From positions 62,001-126,000 of the forward strand of contig CADAHL010000007.1 in NCBI GenBank assembly GCA_902787755.1: a stretch of DNA of 64,000 nucleotides, read 5' to 3'. The position numbers and the translations under genes were made by a program. The notes beneath the pieces are model-generated. The model did no database searches. It was given only the letters and a program-made list of their open reading frames with translations, and was not told where the DNA came from. The stretch comes from Oscillospiraceae bacterium. GTDB lineage: Bacteria > Bacillota > Clostridia > Oscillospirales > Oscillospiraceae. Shown piece by piece: positions 24,466-34,800 of this stretch (the first letter of the stretch is position 1; each line of letters begins with the position of its first letter).

Positions 24466-24526
24466 GAAATTTCGATTTTTATAGAAAAAGTGCCCAAAAG
24501 ACATAGCCTCTGTTGTTCCGCCCCGG

Positions 24527-24575
24527 AAAACAGGACCGGGATGGTACGAAAACTGTACCATCCCGGTCCTGTTTT
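24527..24575 (-). terminator. Terminator of the kinase-htrA transcription unit
   Basis: Twenty-one-base perfect stem 24527-24547 / 24555-24575 with a seven-base loop; the arm ends in TTTT in both directions. It lies 16 bases after the htrA stop. The rest of the 24413-24590 gap holds only the sigma-gene promoter region. Confidence 0.88.
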
Positions 24576-24590
24576 TCCTATCAGCTTCGC

Positions 24591-25955
24591 TCAGCCGTAG
24601 ATATCCAGCGTATCCATCAGGGCTACCTCGACCTCGAAGGTCTCGCCCTCCCGCCAGATGGTGAAGAGCATGACGTCTCCCACCTTCATGCCGTCCTTGA
24701 TGGCCGCGATCTCCGCGGTGGTGGTCACCGGCTGGTGGTTCACCTGGGTCAGGATATCCCCGGCCTGAACCCCCTTTGCCGCCGCGTCGGACTGTGGCAC
24801 CACATCGGTGATATACAGGCCCGCGGGCAGCTCATACTGGCTCATGGCCTCCTCGGGAATGGCCCCTACGGTGATGCCGATGGAGGTGCGGCCCCGAACC
24901 TCACCGTTCACCACGATGGAGTCCAGCATCTCCTTGACCACCGTGGAGGGAATGGCAAACCCGATCCCCTCAATGCTGGAGTAGGAGGACATCATCTTCA
25001 TGTTGGTCACGCCGATGACCTGGCCGTACATGTTGAACAGTGCGCCGCCGGAGTTGCCCTCGTTCAGTGCCGTATTGGTCTGCAGCAGGGTCATGGTCCG
25101 GCCCTTGTAGCTCACGTCCCGGTCGATGGCGGAGATGATGCCGTTGGTCAGGGTGGAGCGGAAGTCCTCCCCCAGAGGATTGCCGATGGCCGCCACCGGG
25201 TCGCCCACCTGGAGGCTGCTGCTGTCGCCGAACTGAGCCGCAGGCAGACCCCGGGCGTCGATCTTCAGCAGGGCCACGTCGCTGATGGAATCGGCCCCCA
25301 CCAGCTGGGCCTCAAACTCCCGGTCGTCGGACAGGGTGACCGTGGCCCGGTCGCACTGGTCGATCACGTGGGTGTTGGTCAGGATCAGGCCGTCGGAGGA
25401 GATGATGACGCCCGTGCCCCAGTTGTAGCCGGTCTGGCCCTTCTGGTAGCCGGAGATCGCCACGATGCTGCCCGAGCACTTGTCATACAGCTCCCGCAGA
25501 CTCAGCTCCTCCCCCTCCGCGGGCTTCAGTTCCAGCGCGAAGGGCTTGCTCAGCTGGGTCTTTTCAATATTGACCTGGGTGTCGTCGCTCTCCACCGGGC
25601 TGTAATAATTCTCGAAAAACTCCCGCCAGTCCTCGGGGAAACCGCCGTCCTCTCCCTCGTCGGGCGTCGGGAGGTCCTGGCCATTGCCCTCGGAGCCGCC
25701 GCCGAAGACGGGCAGCTGGGGTACGGACACCTGGGCGTCACTGTGCCGGCCCATGCCACCGAAGATCAGGGAGCTGGCCACGATCAGCACCAGCAGGATC
25801 GCCAGGGCGCCGGCCACCCGGGGCCAGGTCTTGCGCTTTTTGACGGTCACCGGCGTCACCGGGCCGAAATCGTCCACCGGTTCCGCGGTCTCAGACTGCG
25901 TATCCCCCTCCAGAGGGCTGTACCAGTTCTGGGTCTCATACCATTCATTGCTCAT
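24591..25955 (-). CDS. htrA: HtrA/DegP-like membrane-anchored serine protease
   Basis: Envelope quality-control protease, 454 residues. A cytoplasmic N-terminus (1-45) leads to one membrane helix (46-67), an acidic linker, a trypsin-like domain (about 150-335) and one PDZ domain (about 355-450). The catalytic triad is visible: His in LTNTHVID, Asp in SDVALLKID and Ser in NEGNSGGALFN. The PDZ part shows the GVQAGDILTQVNHQPV groove. Seventeen bases separate it from the upstream histidine-kinase gene, so sensor and protease share a transcript. This recalls CssRS-HtrA of Bacillus, where misfolded secreted proteins trigger the protease. Confidence 0.95.
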   Translation of the reverse strand: MSNEWYETQNWYSPLEGDTQSETAEPVDDFGPVTPVTVKKRKTWPRVAGALAILLVLIVASSLIFGGMGRHSDAQVSVPQLPVFGGGSEGNGQDLPTPDEGEDGGFPEDWREFFENYYSPVESDDTQVNIEKTQLSKPFALELKPAEGEELSLRELYDKCSGSIVAISGYQKGQTGYNWGTGVIISSDGLILTNTHVIDQCDRATVTLSDDREFEAQLVGADSISDVALLKIDARGLPAAQFGDSSSLQVGDPVAAIGNPLGEDFRSTLTNGIISAIDRDVSYKGRTMTLLQTNTALNEGNSGGALFNMYGQVIGVTNMKMMSSYSSIEGIGFAIPSTVVKEMLDSIVVNGEVRGRTSIGITVGAIPEEAMSQYELPAGLYITDVVPQSDAAAKGVQAGDILTQVNHQPVTTTAEIAAIKDGMKVGDVMLFTIWREGETFEVEVALMDTLDIYG

Positions 25956-25972
25956 GTTTCTCTCTCCCTTTC

Positions 25973-27400
25973 CTATTTCTCCGCAAGCGGAAGGGTGAAT
26001 ACAAATTCCGTGACGCCGTCCTCGCTGCGCACGGCGATGTCCTCGTCATGGCTGTTGAGGATGGTCTTGACCAGATACAGGCCCAGGCCCACTCCGTCCT
26101 TATCCAGGCTCCGGGAGCGGTCGGACTTGTGGAAACGGTCAAAGATGAAGGGCAGGTCGTCCGCCGGGATGGTCTCTCCCCGGTCCTTTACCGAGACATA
26201 GGCCTTCCCGTCGTCCTTGTACAGCCGCAGGGTCAGGCAGCTGCCGGGCGCGGCAAATTTCACGGCGTTATCCAGCAGGTTATAGATCACCTGGGTGATG
26301 GCGTCCTTGTCCGCCCGCACCAGGATCGGATTGTCCGGCAGCTGGGGATCCACATCCAGATCCTTCTTCGACGCCGCTCCCTCAAAGCTCAGCAGGGTCT
26401 GCAGCATCAGCTCTGACAGATCGAACACGGTCCTGCGGCTGGGATCGGAGGCGTGGGCCCTGGTCTGGGACACCGAGAGCATGCTTCGAACCAGCCGGGA
26501 CAGCCGCTGGGTCTCGTCCCGGATGGAGATCAGGTACTTCTTCTGATTCTCCTGGGGGATCGTCCCGTCCAGGATCCCGTCGGCAAAGCCGGCGATGGTG
26601 GTCATGGGCGTGCGCAGCTCATGGGAAATGTTGGCGATAAACTCGCTGCGCCGTTTCTCGGCCTGCTCCAGAGAATCGGCCATCTTGTTGAAGGAGTCGA
26701 TCAGCGCCCCCATCTCGTCGGTGGGATCCATGGTCTGCCGCACCCGGACCGAGAAGTCGCCCCGGGCAAATTTCCGGGAGGCGGCGGCGATCTCGTCCAG
26801 GGGCCGGGCCATGATCCGGAAATAGACCAGAGACACCAGCAGGGCGATCACAAACACCACCATGGCGATCAGCGCAGAGATGCTCAGGAAGGTAGACCAG
26901 GGCTTGAGCATGGAGGCGATATCGCTGCTGACAAAGGCATAGCCGAGAATCCGCTCCTCGGGAGACTGCTGGATGGGTACGATCACCACATAGCGCCGTT
27001 CCGGGAACACGCCGCCCAAATCTGTCAGCTCGTCGTCCATGCCGGAATCGGCCCTGTGCAGGAACTCTCCGGGCACCTGCCGGCCCATGTGTTCGCAGGC
27101 CAGATGCCGATCGGAGCAGTTGACGATCAAGCCGTCGCTGTCACTGATGAAGATCAGATCTCCTGTGGATTGGGCCACGGAGCTGACGTTCATACGCAGG
27201 ATCCAGCCGGACAGGGAGTCGCCTCTGGAGATGGCGGCCGCCGTTCGGGCCATCTCCCGGGCGCCGGTCTCCATCCCGCCGCGGTATTCGGTGATCACAT
27301 AGCCCCGGCCCACGCCCACGCACAGCACCGTCACCACCAGCAGGAAAACCGCCACCAGCAGCGCCGTCGCCACAAAATTGCGCAGATAAATACTCTTCAT
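25973..27400 (-). CDS. Sensor histidine kinase of the HtrA module
   Basis: A 475-residue kinase. Membrane helices at about 9-30 and 173-195 enclose a 140-residue extracellular sensor in the CssS/DUF-like size class, with QSTGDLIFISDSDGLIVNCSD suggesting a PAS-like (single Cache) fold. HAMP (about 195-250) follows, then H-box FIANISHELRTPMTTIAGF, N-box VIYNLLDNAVKFA, G1 VSVKDRGETI, F-box FDRFHKSD and G2 VGLGLYLVKTIL, all intact. It has a near-consensus promoter divergent from its presumed response regulator, an arrangement that lets phosphorylated regulator act on both promoters. Confidence 0.93.
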   Translation of the reverse strand: MKSIYLRNFVATALLVAVFLLVVTVLCVGVGRGYVITEYRGGMETGAREMARTAAAISRGDSLSGWILRMNVSSVAQSTGDLIFISDSDGLIVNCSDRHLACEHMGRQVPGEFLHRADSGMDDELTDLGGVFPERRYVVIVPIQQSPEERILGYAFVSSDIASMLKPWSTFLSISALIAMVVFVIALLVSLVYFRIMARPLDEIAAASRKFARGDFSVRVRQTMDPTDEMGALIDSFNKMADSLEQAEKRRSEFIANISHELRTPMTTIAGFADGILDGTIPQENQKKYLISIRDETQRLSRLVRSMLSVSQTRAHASDPSRRTVFDLSELMLQTLLSFEGAASKKDLDVDPQLPDNPILVRADKDAITQVIYNLLDNAVKFAAPGSCLTLRLYKDDGKAYVSVKDRGETIPADDLPFIFDRFHKSDRSRSLDKDGVGLGLYLVKTILNSHDEDIAVRSEDGVTEFVFTLPLAEK

Positions 27401-27453
27401 ACCGGACCTTCTTCATCCCGGGCAGGCCGCCCGGACTTCGTTCAGACTCTTTT

Positions 27454-27481
27454 ATTATATGACTTTTTCTCCGGTTTTCAA
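27454..27481 (-). promoter_or_regulatory. SigmaA promoter of the kinase-htrA unit
   Basis: Minus-strand TTGAAA (27481-27476), 16 bp, TATAAT (27459-27454). It stands 54 bases before the kinase ATG. Confidence 0.75.
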
Positions 27482-27557
27482 TAGCGTGTTTGTGAACTTT
27501 CCTCCGCCCGGACGCTTGGGATTTACAATTTTTTCACCATTCTTCCGGGCACGGGGG

Positions 27558-27563
27558 TATAAT
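27558..27563 (+). promoter_or_regulatory. -10 box of the response-regulator gene
   Basis: TATAAT at 27558-27563, 66 bases before the start codon, without a good -35 box (CACCAT at 17 bp). A promoter that needs an activator, possibly the regulator itself, would fit; this is inference. Confidence 0.5.
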
Positions 27564-27628
27564 CATGATAAAAGACGACGGCCCCGGGGCTTTGTTCCCC
27601 CGAAGCCACAGGAAGGACGGCGAAAACC

Positions 27629-28321
27629 ATGAGCAAACGCGCGCTGGTCGTAGAGGACGACAGCAATATAGCAGAGCTTCTGCGGCTGTATCTGGGAAAG
27701 GAAGGCTTCGAGGTCATGATCGCCTCGGACGGCGGCAAGGCCGAGTCCAGCTTCGATCTGTTCGGGCCGGATGTGGTCCTGCTGGACATCATGCTGCCGG
27801 TCAAGGACGGTTGGGAGGTCTGCCGCAGCATCCGGAGGAAGTCCTCGGTGCCGATCATCATGCTGACGGCCAAGGGCGAGACGGTGGACAAGATCAACGG
27901 TCTGGAGATGGGCGCGGACGACTATGTAACCAAGCCCTTCGAGGTCAAGGAACTGATCGCCCGGATCCACGCGGTAATGCGTCGCAGCGAGTCCAACGCC
28001 CCGGTGGAGAAGAAGCTGGTGTTCGATAAGCTGGTCATCAACCTGGATTCCTATGAGCTGATCGTGGACGGGAAGAAAGTGGATACCCCTCCCAAGGAGA
28101 TGGAGCTGCTGTATCATCTGGCCTCCTCCCCCAACCGGGTCTTTACCCGGAATCAGCTGCTGGACGACGTCTGGGGCTTCGAATATTTCGGCGACTCCCG
28201 GACAGTTGACGTACACATCAAGCGTCTGCGGGAAAAGCTGGAGGGCGTTTCGGAGCAATGGACACTGAAGACCGTCTGGGGCGTTGGATACAAGTTTGAG
28301 CTGCATACCGACGGCCAGTAA
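27629..28321 (+). CDS. OmpR/PhoB-family response regulator of the HtrA module
   Basis: A 230-residue DNA-binding regulator. The receiver domain has the acidic pair in VVEDDSN, phosphoacceptor in VVLLDIMLPVKDGWEV, Thr in IIMLTAKG and Lys in TKPFEVKEL. The winged helix (about 130-228) ends in DVHIKRLREKLEG...LKTVWGVGYKF. The ribosome site GGAAGG is slightly distant. Divergent from the kinase-htrA unit with a 228-base shared control region; the partner assignment rests on this layout. Confidence 0.93.
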   Translation: MSKRALVVEDDSNIAELLRLYLGKEGFEVMIASDGGKAESSFDLFGPDVVLLDIMLPVKDGWEVCRSIRRKSSVPIIMLTAKGETVDKINGLEMGADDYVTKPFEVKELIARIHAVMRRSESNAPVEKKLVFDKLVINLDSYELIVDGKKVDTPPKEMELLYHLASSPNRVFTRNQLLDDVWGFEYFGDSRTVDVHIKRLREKLEGVSEQWTLKTVWGVGYKFELHTDGQ

Positions 28322-28330
28322 TGTTTCGTG

Positions 28331-28376
28331 AACAAAAAATCTCCCGGTTTCTTCGGAAACCGGGAGATTTTTTGTT
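28331..28376. terminator. Bidirectional terminator between regulator and convergent gene
   Basis: Twenty-one-base perfect stem 28331-28351 / 28356-28376 with a TTCG tetraloop; flanking A- and T-runs make it work in both directions. Confidence 0.92.
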
Positions 28377-28761
28377 AAGGCATGATCGGAAGCTCATTCT
28401 CGTCCAGTTCGATGCCCGTATCAGGATCGATATTGGGCGTGGGCTCCACCGAAGGTACGGGAGCGGCAGAGCCGGAAGAAGATCCGGTATTGGCGGGCGT
28501 TCCGTCGGGGATCTCGTCCAAAACCGTGACGGGGAGGATCTCCGTCTCGCCGGGTTCGATGGCGTTTTCAGCCTCGGAGCCGGACTCGCCGGGCACGGCC
28601 TCTGCCGGAGCAGGAGCGTTCTCCGCCTCCGGCTGAGAGGTCTCCACAGGGGCCGGGGTCTCTTGCCGGGAACCGCTCTTGGGCAGCACCAGCGCCAGGA
28701 CCACGATGACCGCCACCAGGACCAGAGCCAGGATCAGCCAAAGCAGTTTACGATTTTTCAT
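28375..28761 (-). CDS. Single-pass membrane protein with a Pro/Glu-rich extracellular tail
   Basis: Unrecognised 128-residue protein. ATG 28761 follows GAGGATTTGAG; residues 1-5 are basic, 6-25 form one strongly hydrophobic helix, and the remaining 100 residues are low-complexity, rich in Pro, Glu, Ala, Ser and Gly, ending in DENELPIMP. There is no catalytic motif. It sits 88 bases behind the giant subtilisin-like protease gene on the same strand with no strong terminator in its direction, so it may be the third member of that unit. It could serve as a stalk, tether or substrate, but nothing in the sequence decides this. Confidence 0.6.
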   Translation of the reverse strand: MKNRKLLWLILALVLVAVIVVLALVLPKSGSRQETPAPVETSQPEAENAPAPAEAVPGESGSEAENAIEPGETEILPVTVLDEIPDGTPANTGSSSGSAAPVPSVEPTPNIDPDTGIELDENELPIMP

Positions 28762-28849
28762 CTCAAATCCTCTGAAATCGGGCAGTGGGGAGCATAGGCT
28801 CCCCACCGCCCTTTTTGTTCAATCGGGTTGTTGCGATTATGCCCGGGAA

Positions 28850-31800
28850 TCAACCCAGAGCAGCCTTGGTATTCTCGCCGTACAGATACAGGCCCTTGAC
28901 CAGGTTCAACACATCACCGGTGTAACCGCCGGCGATGATGCTGAGCACGTAGCTGTAAGCGGAAGCGCTGGTGCTGACCAGGGTATCCTCGCCCTTCAGG
29001 ACGGCAAAGGTGTGAGCTTCGCCCAGCTTCTTGGCAGGCAGGTTATCGGTAGCCAGATACACGTACTCGCCCTTCTGGACAGCTTCCACTTCCTCGCCGT
29101 CAACGGTGAAGGTCAGATCCTCGATCTTCTCGTCACCCAGCTTGAAGTAGCAGCGCAGGATAAAGCCGGTTTCCAGAACCATGCTGGTACCATACATCTC
29201 CACGCTGGTGCCGTCCAGCTTCGTGGAGGTCGGAGCGTAGGCAGCCAGCGTTTCGGCGGTGATGCCGCTCAGATCGGTGATCTGGACATCAGCCAGCTTG
29301 CCGGTGTTGTGCTTGAAGTAGACCTGAGCGTAACGACCCAGATCGTTCAGCGCCTTGAAGGCTTCCTTCCAAGCCGCGCTCACAGGAGCGTCGGGGGCAA
29401 GGCCGCGGTTCAGGTAGTCCTGACCAGAGTAGATGAAACCATTGGGCAGAGCGCTGCCGTCCTTGGCCAGGATGGCGATCTCATTACCCTCGCCGTCGAA
29501 GAGCTTCAGCGTGATCTCATCATTGAACCAGGCGGGGATGATGTCCAGAGCAAACTTGCGGATGTTGTTCTTGTAAACAATAGCCTCGCTGACGGGGATC
29601 GTGACGCTGACCTCAGCCTTGTCGCCTTCGATGAATTCCTTGGTGATGGTGACGTAAGCGTCCTCATCCGCCAGTACATCCTCGCTCAGGTCGATCAGAG
29701 CATTCAGGGTGAAGCGCTCGTCCATGTTCAGGTTGTTGCCGTAGACACGGGCCTGGATGGCAACAGTCTTGACGTCGGTGTAGGTCTCATCCTCGAACTC
29801 GGCGGTAGCGGTGTAGGTGACGACGTCATCCACAGTGCGCTCCACGGTGGCCTCGACCTCGAACTCCTTCTCGCACACAGCGCACTTGAAGGTGGCGGTG
29901 GCGGTGGACAGATCGTCGGCCCAGGTCCAGACGGGCTCGCCGAACTCATGGCCGGTGGCGGGAAGCTCAACGGTCTTGACGTCGGTGTAGGTCTCGCCCT
30001 CAAACTCAACCGTAGCGGTGTAGGTGGCGGAGCCGTCTTCCTCACAGGAAGCCTTGACGATCTCTTCCTCGATCTCGGCTCTGACGCTGCGGGCTGCGCC
30101 GCAGTCCTCGCACAGGAAGGTGGCAACGGCGGAGCTGTAGTCCTCGTTCCAGGTCCACTTGGGCTCGCCAAAAACGTGCTCGTGATCTTCGGGAATGATG
30201 GTGCTGCCCAGGATCACGATCTCCTCGGGACCGGTCTTATCGTTGATCTCGTTGTTGTTGATGGTGACGGTGCCCTCGCTGCCGTAGGCAAAGGTCAGGG
30301 TCAGCAGGCTTTCGTCAGCCGCAACAGGATCCAGAGCCACGTAGGCCAGGACGTAATGTCCCAGATCGGCGGACTCATCGATGACAGATTTGAACTGGAT
30401 GCCAGTTCCGGGGACAGCGCTGATCAGAGTAGCGGTGGTAGGATCGAAGTCGATGGTGATCTTGCCGTTGGTGGTATCCTCGTCGGCCACGATATCGACG
30501 ATCACGTCGGTCTTGGTCTTCTGCGTGTCAACCAGGCCGCGGACGGCGTTCAGAGAACCGTCGCCGGCAGGCTCGGTGGTCTCCACAGGCTCCTCGATCT
30601 CAGCGGGCTCGGTGATCTCTTCGATCACGGGCTCCTCGATGGTCTCGGGCTCGTCAACGTAGTCGGCAGGATCGTTAAAGTCGATCTCGTCGTCTTCGGT
30701 GAAGGTGGCAACATAGGTGACCATGTCGGGCGTGATGGGGCTGACAGGCAGGCTGTCGTCATCATCGGGGGCTTCCGCCTCGTTCACCGCAACGGTGAGC
30801 AGAGCGGCAGGCCACACGTCGTCTCCCGCATCGCCCAGATACAGGGCGTCAAAGATACCCTCCTCGGCATTGTAGGGCAGCTGATAGAACTCACTGGTGC
30901 CACCGGTGAAGTGGGCCAGATACAGCTCTCCGTCATCGCCCAGCATCAGGGAGTTGCCCGTGGTGGCATCGACAAAGGGATAATCGATCTTCAGGCCTGT
31001 CTCAACATATCCGAGGTTGGTCAGGCCGCCGGTCCTGTTGGTATCCAGAACCCAGATGTAGCCAGCATCGTCCAGCGCCAGGAACTCATCACCGCGGTTG
31101 GAGCTCGGACCGGCCCAGCAGATAGCAACAAACTGACCCGCGCCGGTGTAGGTTGCCAGAAAATCGGAGAGGTCATAGCCTCTGGAGAAGGTGTTGTCCA
31201 TCACGTCTACGCTGTACAGCAGCCGACTTTCCGCAACGGCGTAAGCTCTGTTGCTGCCGGTGTTGTTGTTGTACACGTAGCCCATATCGAAGTCTTCCAT
31301 CGGAGCGCCGAAAGCGGTAGGTGCCGCGGAAGACTCCACAGTCTCCAGGGTCTCGGGATCGATAGCGTGCATGTAACCGCTGGAGTCCTGCTGATAGATC
31401 AGGCCAGTGCTCAGCCGATCAAGGGTAGCGGCAGTTACGTCATGCTCCATCTCAGCCATGGGCTGCCAGGTCTTCTCGTTCTCCACGTCGAAGGCGAAGA
31501 GCAGCGGCGTGCCGGACTCAACCTGCAGGATGCCTATCAGGGTGGCGGGGATGGTAAAGATCTCCACCTCGGCGGTAGCAGTAGCATTGGGATCCTTCAT
31601 GGAGGTGGCGGTGATGGTGGTGGTGCCCACGCTCACGCCGGTCACGATACCGTTGTCATTCACGGAAGCGATCGTGGGATCCTCAGAAGTCCAGATGACC
31701 TCGCCATCCACACCCCAGGGATACACGTCGGCGGTCAACTTTGCGGTGTTGCCGCGGAGCAGCCGCAGGGACTCGGGCGTGATCTGCACGCTGACCTCGC

Positions 31801-34800
31801 CCTCCAGCTCTTCCTCATTGAAGTTGAGCTTGAAGGTAGCCAGGTTGCGGGCATAGTCGTACACCTGAACCAGCAGGTGAGGATTGGTGTTGCCGGAGAT
31901 ATCGAAGCTGTAGACGTTCTCCTTGCCGCGGATGGTATCCTGAGCGCCGAGCGTCCAGCCCAGCTCTTCGCCATCTTCGGTGTACAGGCCGACAGCAGCC
32001 ACAAACTGGTTGTCGTGAACCGTGATCTCGATCTTGTCTTCGCTCTCATTGCCGGCGATGTCGCCCTCGTAGTCATCCAGAGGAACGCCGGAGGTGACAA
32101 CATGCTCCACCTTCACGATGTCAGGTGCGGTATTGTCGATCACGATAGGCAGGCTGATGGAAGCGCCTTCACCCAGCTCGTCCCAAGCCACGGAACCTTC
32201 GGTATAATCCACATAGTACTCGGGAGCCAGGCTGAAGTTCAGAACCAGCTTGGAGCCTTCCTTCAGATCGCCGGCAGCCCAGCCCAGACCGACAGCGCGG
32301 CTGGTGTTGTACCACTGGTCATTATTGACGTGGAAGTAAGCACCAAAGGCAGCGCCGCCCACGATTTCGGAGTCGGGGAGCTCAATGCCGTTCTGATAGC
32401 TGGCGATGAAGCGGGATGCGGCGGAATTGCGCAGAGCGGTAAACTGCACGCCGGCTACCTGGTCGGCAGCATTGATGGCGTTGCGCTCGGGGAAGTACTC
32501 ATCGTCCCAGCCGAAGGGGTTGCCGCCCAGAGCATACTTATTGGAGTCGCCCTGGTACTTCACCAGGAAGGTCTCCACGCTGAGGGAGTCCTCACCCAGG
32601 CCGCCCTTCTTGGAATCGGCGTAGTACATGTAGGGGTAAACCAGCTCGCCGTCGCCGAACTCATAACCGTACTCCAGTCTGGAGCCACGGTCGAACATGG
32701 TGGCGTCGGTGATGCTGCCGTTGAAGCCGTAGACGGGGATGGAGTGCAGAGTGCCCAGAGCACCGTCTCCGGTAGCGCCTTCCTGAACGAACAGGAAGCC
32801 TTCCACGTAGTTGCCGTTGACCTCGTCGTACTCGCTCATGTCGTACTCAGCGGTCACAGCGATGGTAACGGTCTCGCCGGCGGCCAGAGTCAGGGCCACG
32901 CCGTTGAGCTTCTCGAAGGCGAGTTTGGCGTCTGCGGTATTGACAGCGCCGTCCTCGTTCAGATCAGCGTTGGCGATTTCGTCGGCCGTGCCCTTGGCGC
33001 AGGCGTCCAGCAGGAACTGGGCGTCCAGACCGTTGGACACACCGTCGCCGTTGAAGTCATAGGCCAGGGATACGGGAGCGTAAGGCTCACCGTTCACAGC
33101 CCAGTACAGGGATGTGTACACGGGAACGGTCTCCTCCCAGCGGAAGCCGTCGGCGACTTCCTGAGTGAAGAACTCACCGTTCAGGTAGAAGGAGATGTCC
33201 TCATCGGAGATATTGGTCAGCTGGAAAGCGCCGTCAAAGCCGTTGTAGACTTCGCCCAGCTCCATCTTCACCTTGCCGTCGTCAATGGCGGACCAGGCGG
33301 AAGCGGGAGCGCTGTCGGGAAGATTGGTGACCTTCACCACGGAACGGGCGTTGATGGCATTCTCCAGATTGGCAAGGCCGGCGCCCTGCTTCAGGATGGA
33401 GTAGTAGCCGCCATAGGAATTGGCGTCTTTGATGGGAACAGCAGTGCTCATCAGCAGGCTCTGAGCCAGGCCACGCTCGCTCAGGCCGTTCACGCCGGCC
33501 AGGCCGGTCTCGCGGATGTACTGCTTCAGAGCAGCATTGATACCGGCGATCTGAGGAGAGGCCATGGAGGTGCCGCTCATCAGCTCGTAGAGATCGGAGC
33601 CGCCCTGAGGATTGCCGTTAGAGTCATTGCTGGTGCCGAAGATAGAGTAAATGTTGCCGCCGGGCGCGGTGATCTCGGGCTTCATGGTCAGAGCGCCGTT
33701 GCCGCCCCAGGAGCTGAAGGAGCTCATGGTCAGATACTCAGTCTCATTGTTCATGCTCTTGACCGTATCAGTGATGGTCAGAGTGCCCTCGTAGTAGGTA
33801 ATGCCGTTGGCTTCCTTCTCCTCGGCAATGGAGGCCAGCTTGAAGCCATCGGCCTGGGTGATGCTGACAACAGGAATCTCGTACTCGTAGCCGGACAGGT
33901 TCATGTTGATGGTGCCGCTGGTGTTGTTGAAGATGATCACAGCTGCGGCGCCCTGCTCGGCGGCGGCGTTGGCCTTGGCAAAGAAGGAGCTGCTGCCGCG
34001 CTGGCAAATGGCGATCTTGCCCGCGATGATATCCTCACCCAGGGCAGCGAAGTCATTGCCGCTGTAATCGTTGTCCGCAACACCGGGGCTCACGAGCAGA
34101 ACGTACTCATAGTCACCGGCAATGCTCTTGATGGGAGCGTTGCTGTAGCCGCCGGTCTCATTGAAGAAGATCCAGCTGCCGTCGCCGGCGATCAGAGGCA
34201 TACCGGTCACGCCGGTGTTGTCCACAGAAGCCACAGACAGGGTGTTGTGGTAAGTAGCGGGAGAACCGCCGGTGTGGTAATTGATGTCGTCCTCGTAGAT
34301 ACCTACGCCGTACTGACCCAGCGCACTGTCGTTCCAGGCGCCGCTGTTGCCGGCGGAGTTGGCCCAGACCAGGCCCACATCAGCATCCAGCAGACGCTGC
34401 AGGGTCTCGGCATAGACGGAGTTCTCCACGAAGCCGGGAGAGCCGGAGCCCAGAGACAGGTTCACGGAGTCGCAGCCCAGGACCAGAGCGTCCTCGATAG
34501 CGGCGAAGTAGTCAGAGTCGGCAGCACCGCCGCCCTGGCCGAAGACCTTCATGATCAGCAGCTGGGCATCGGGGGCCTGGCCCTGGGTGTACACAGTCTC
34601 CAGAGCGCTGCTGTAGGTACCGTCGCCATTGGGGATGAACTTGTTGGCCGCGGCGATACCGGCCACGTGAGAGCCGTGCTCACCCTGAGTGTCGTTCACG
34701 TGGGTGATGTCCAGGCTCTTATCCACGTAGTTGACGCCGAAGGGAACCTTGGCGCCGAAGTACGCGTCGCTGGCACTGTCGACCCATGCGCTGGCGTTCA

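Noticed and set aside
28785..28806. Terminator between the giant protease gene and the small membrane-protein gene
   Set aside because: A nine-base hairpin exists (28785-28793 / 28798-28806), but its T-run is on the plus-strand side, so it should not stop minus-strand transcription strongly.
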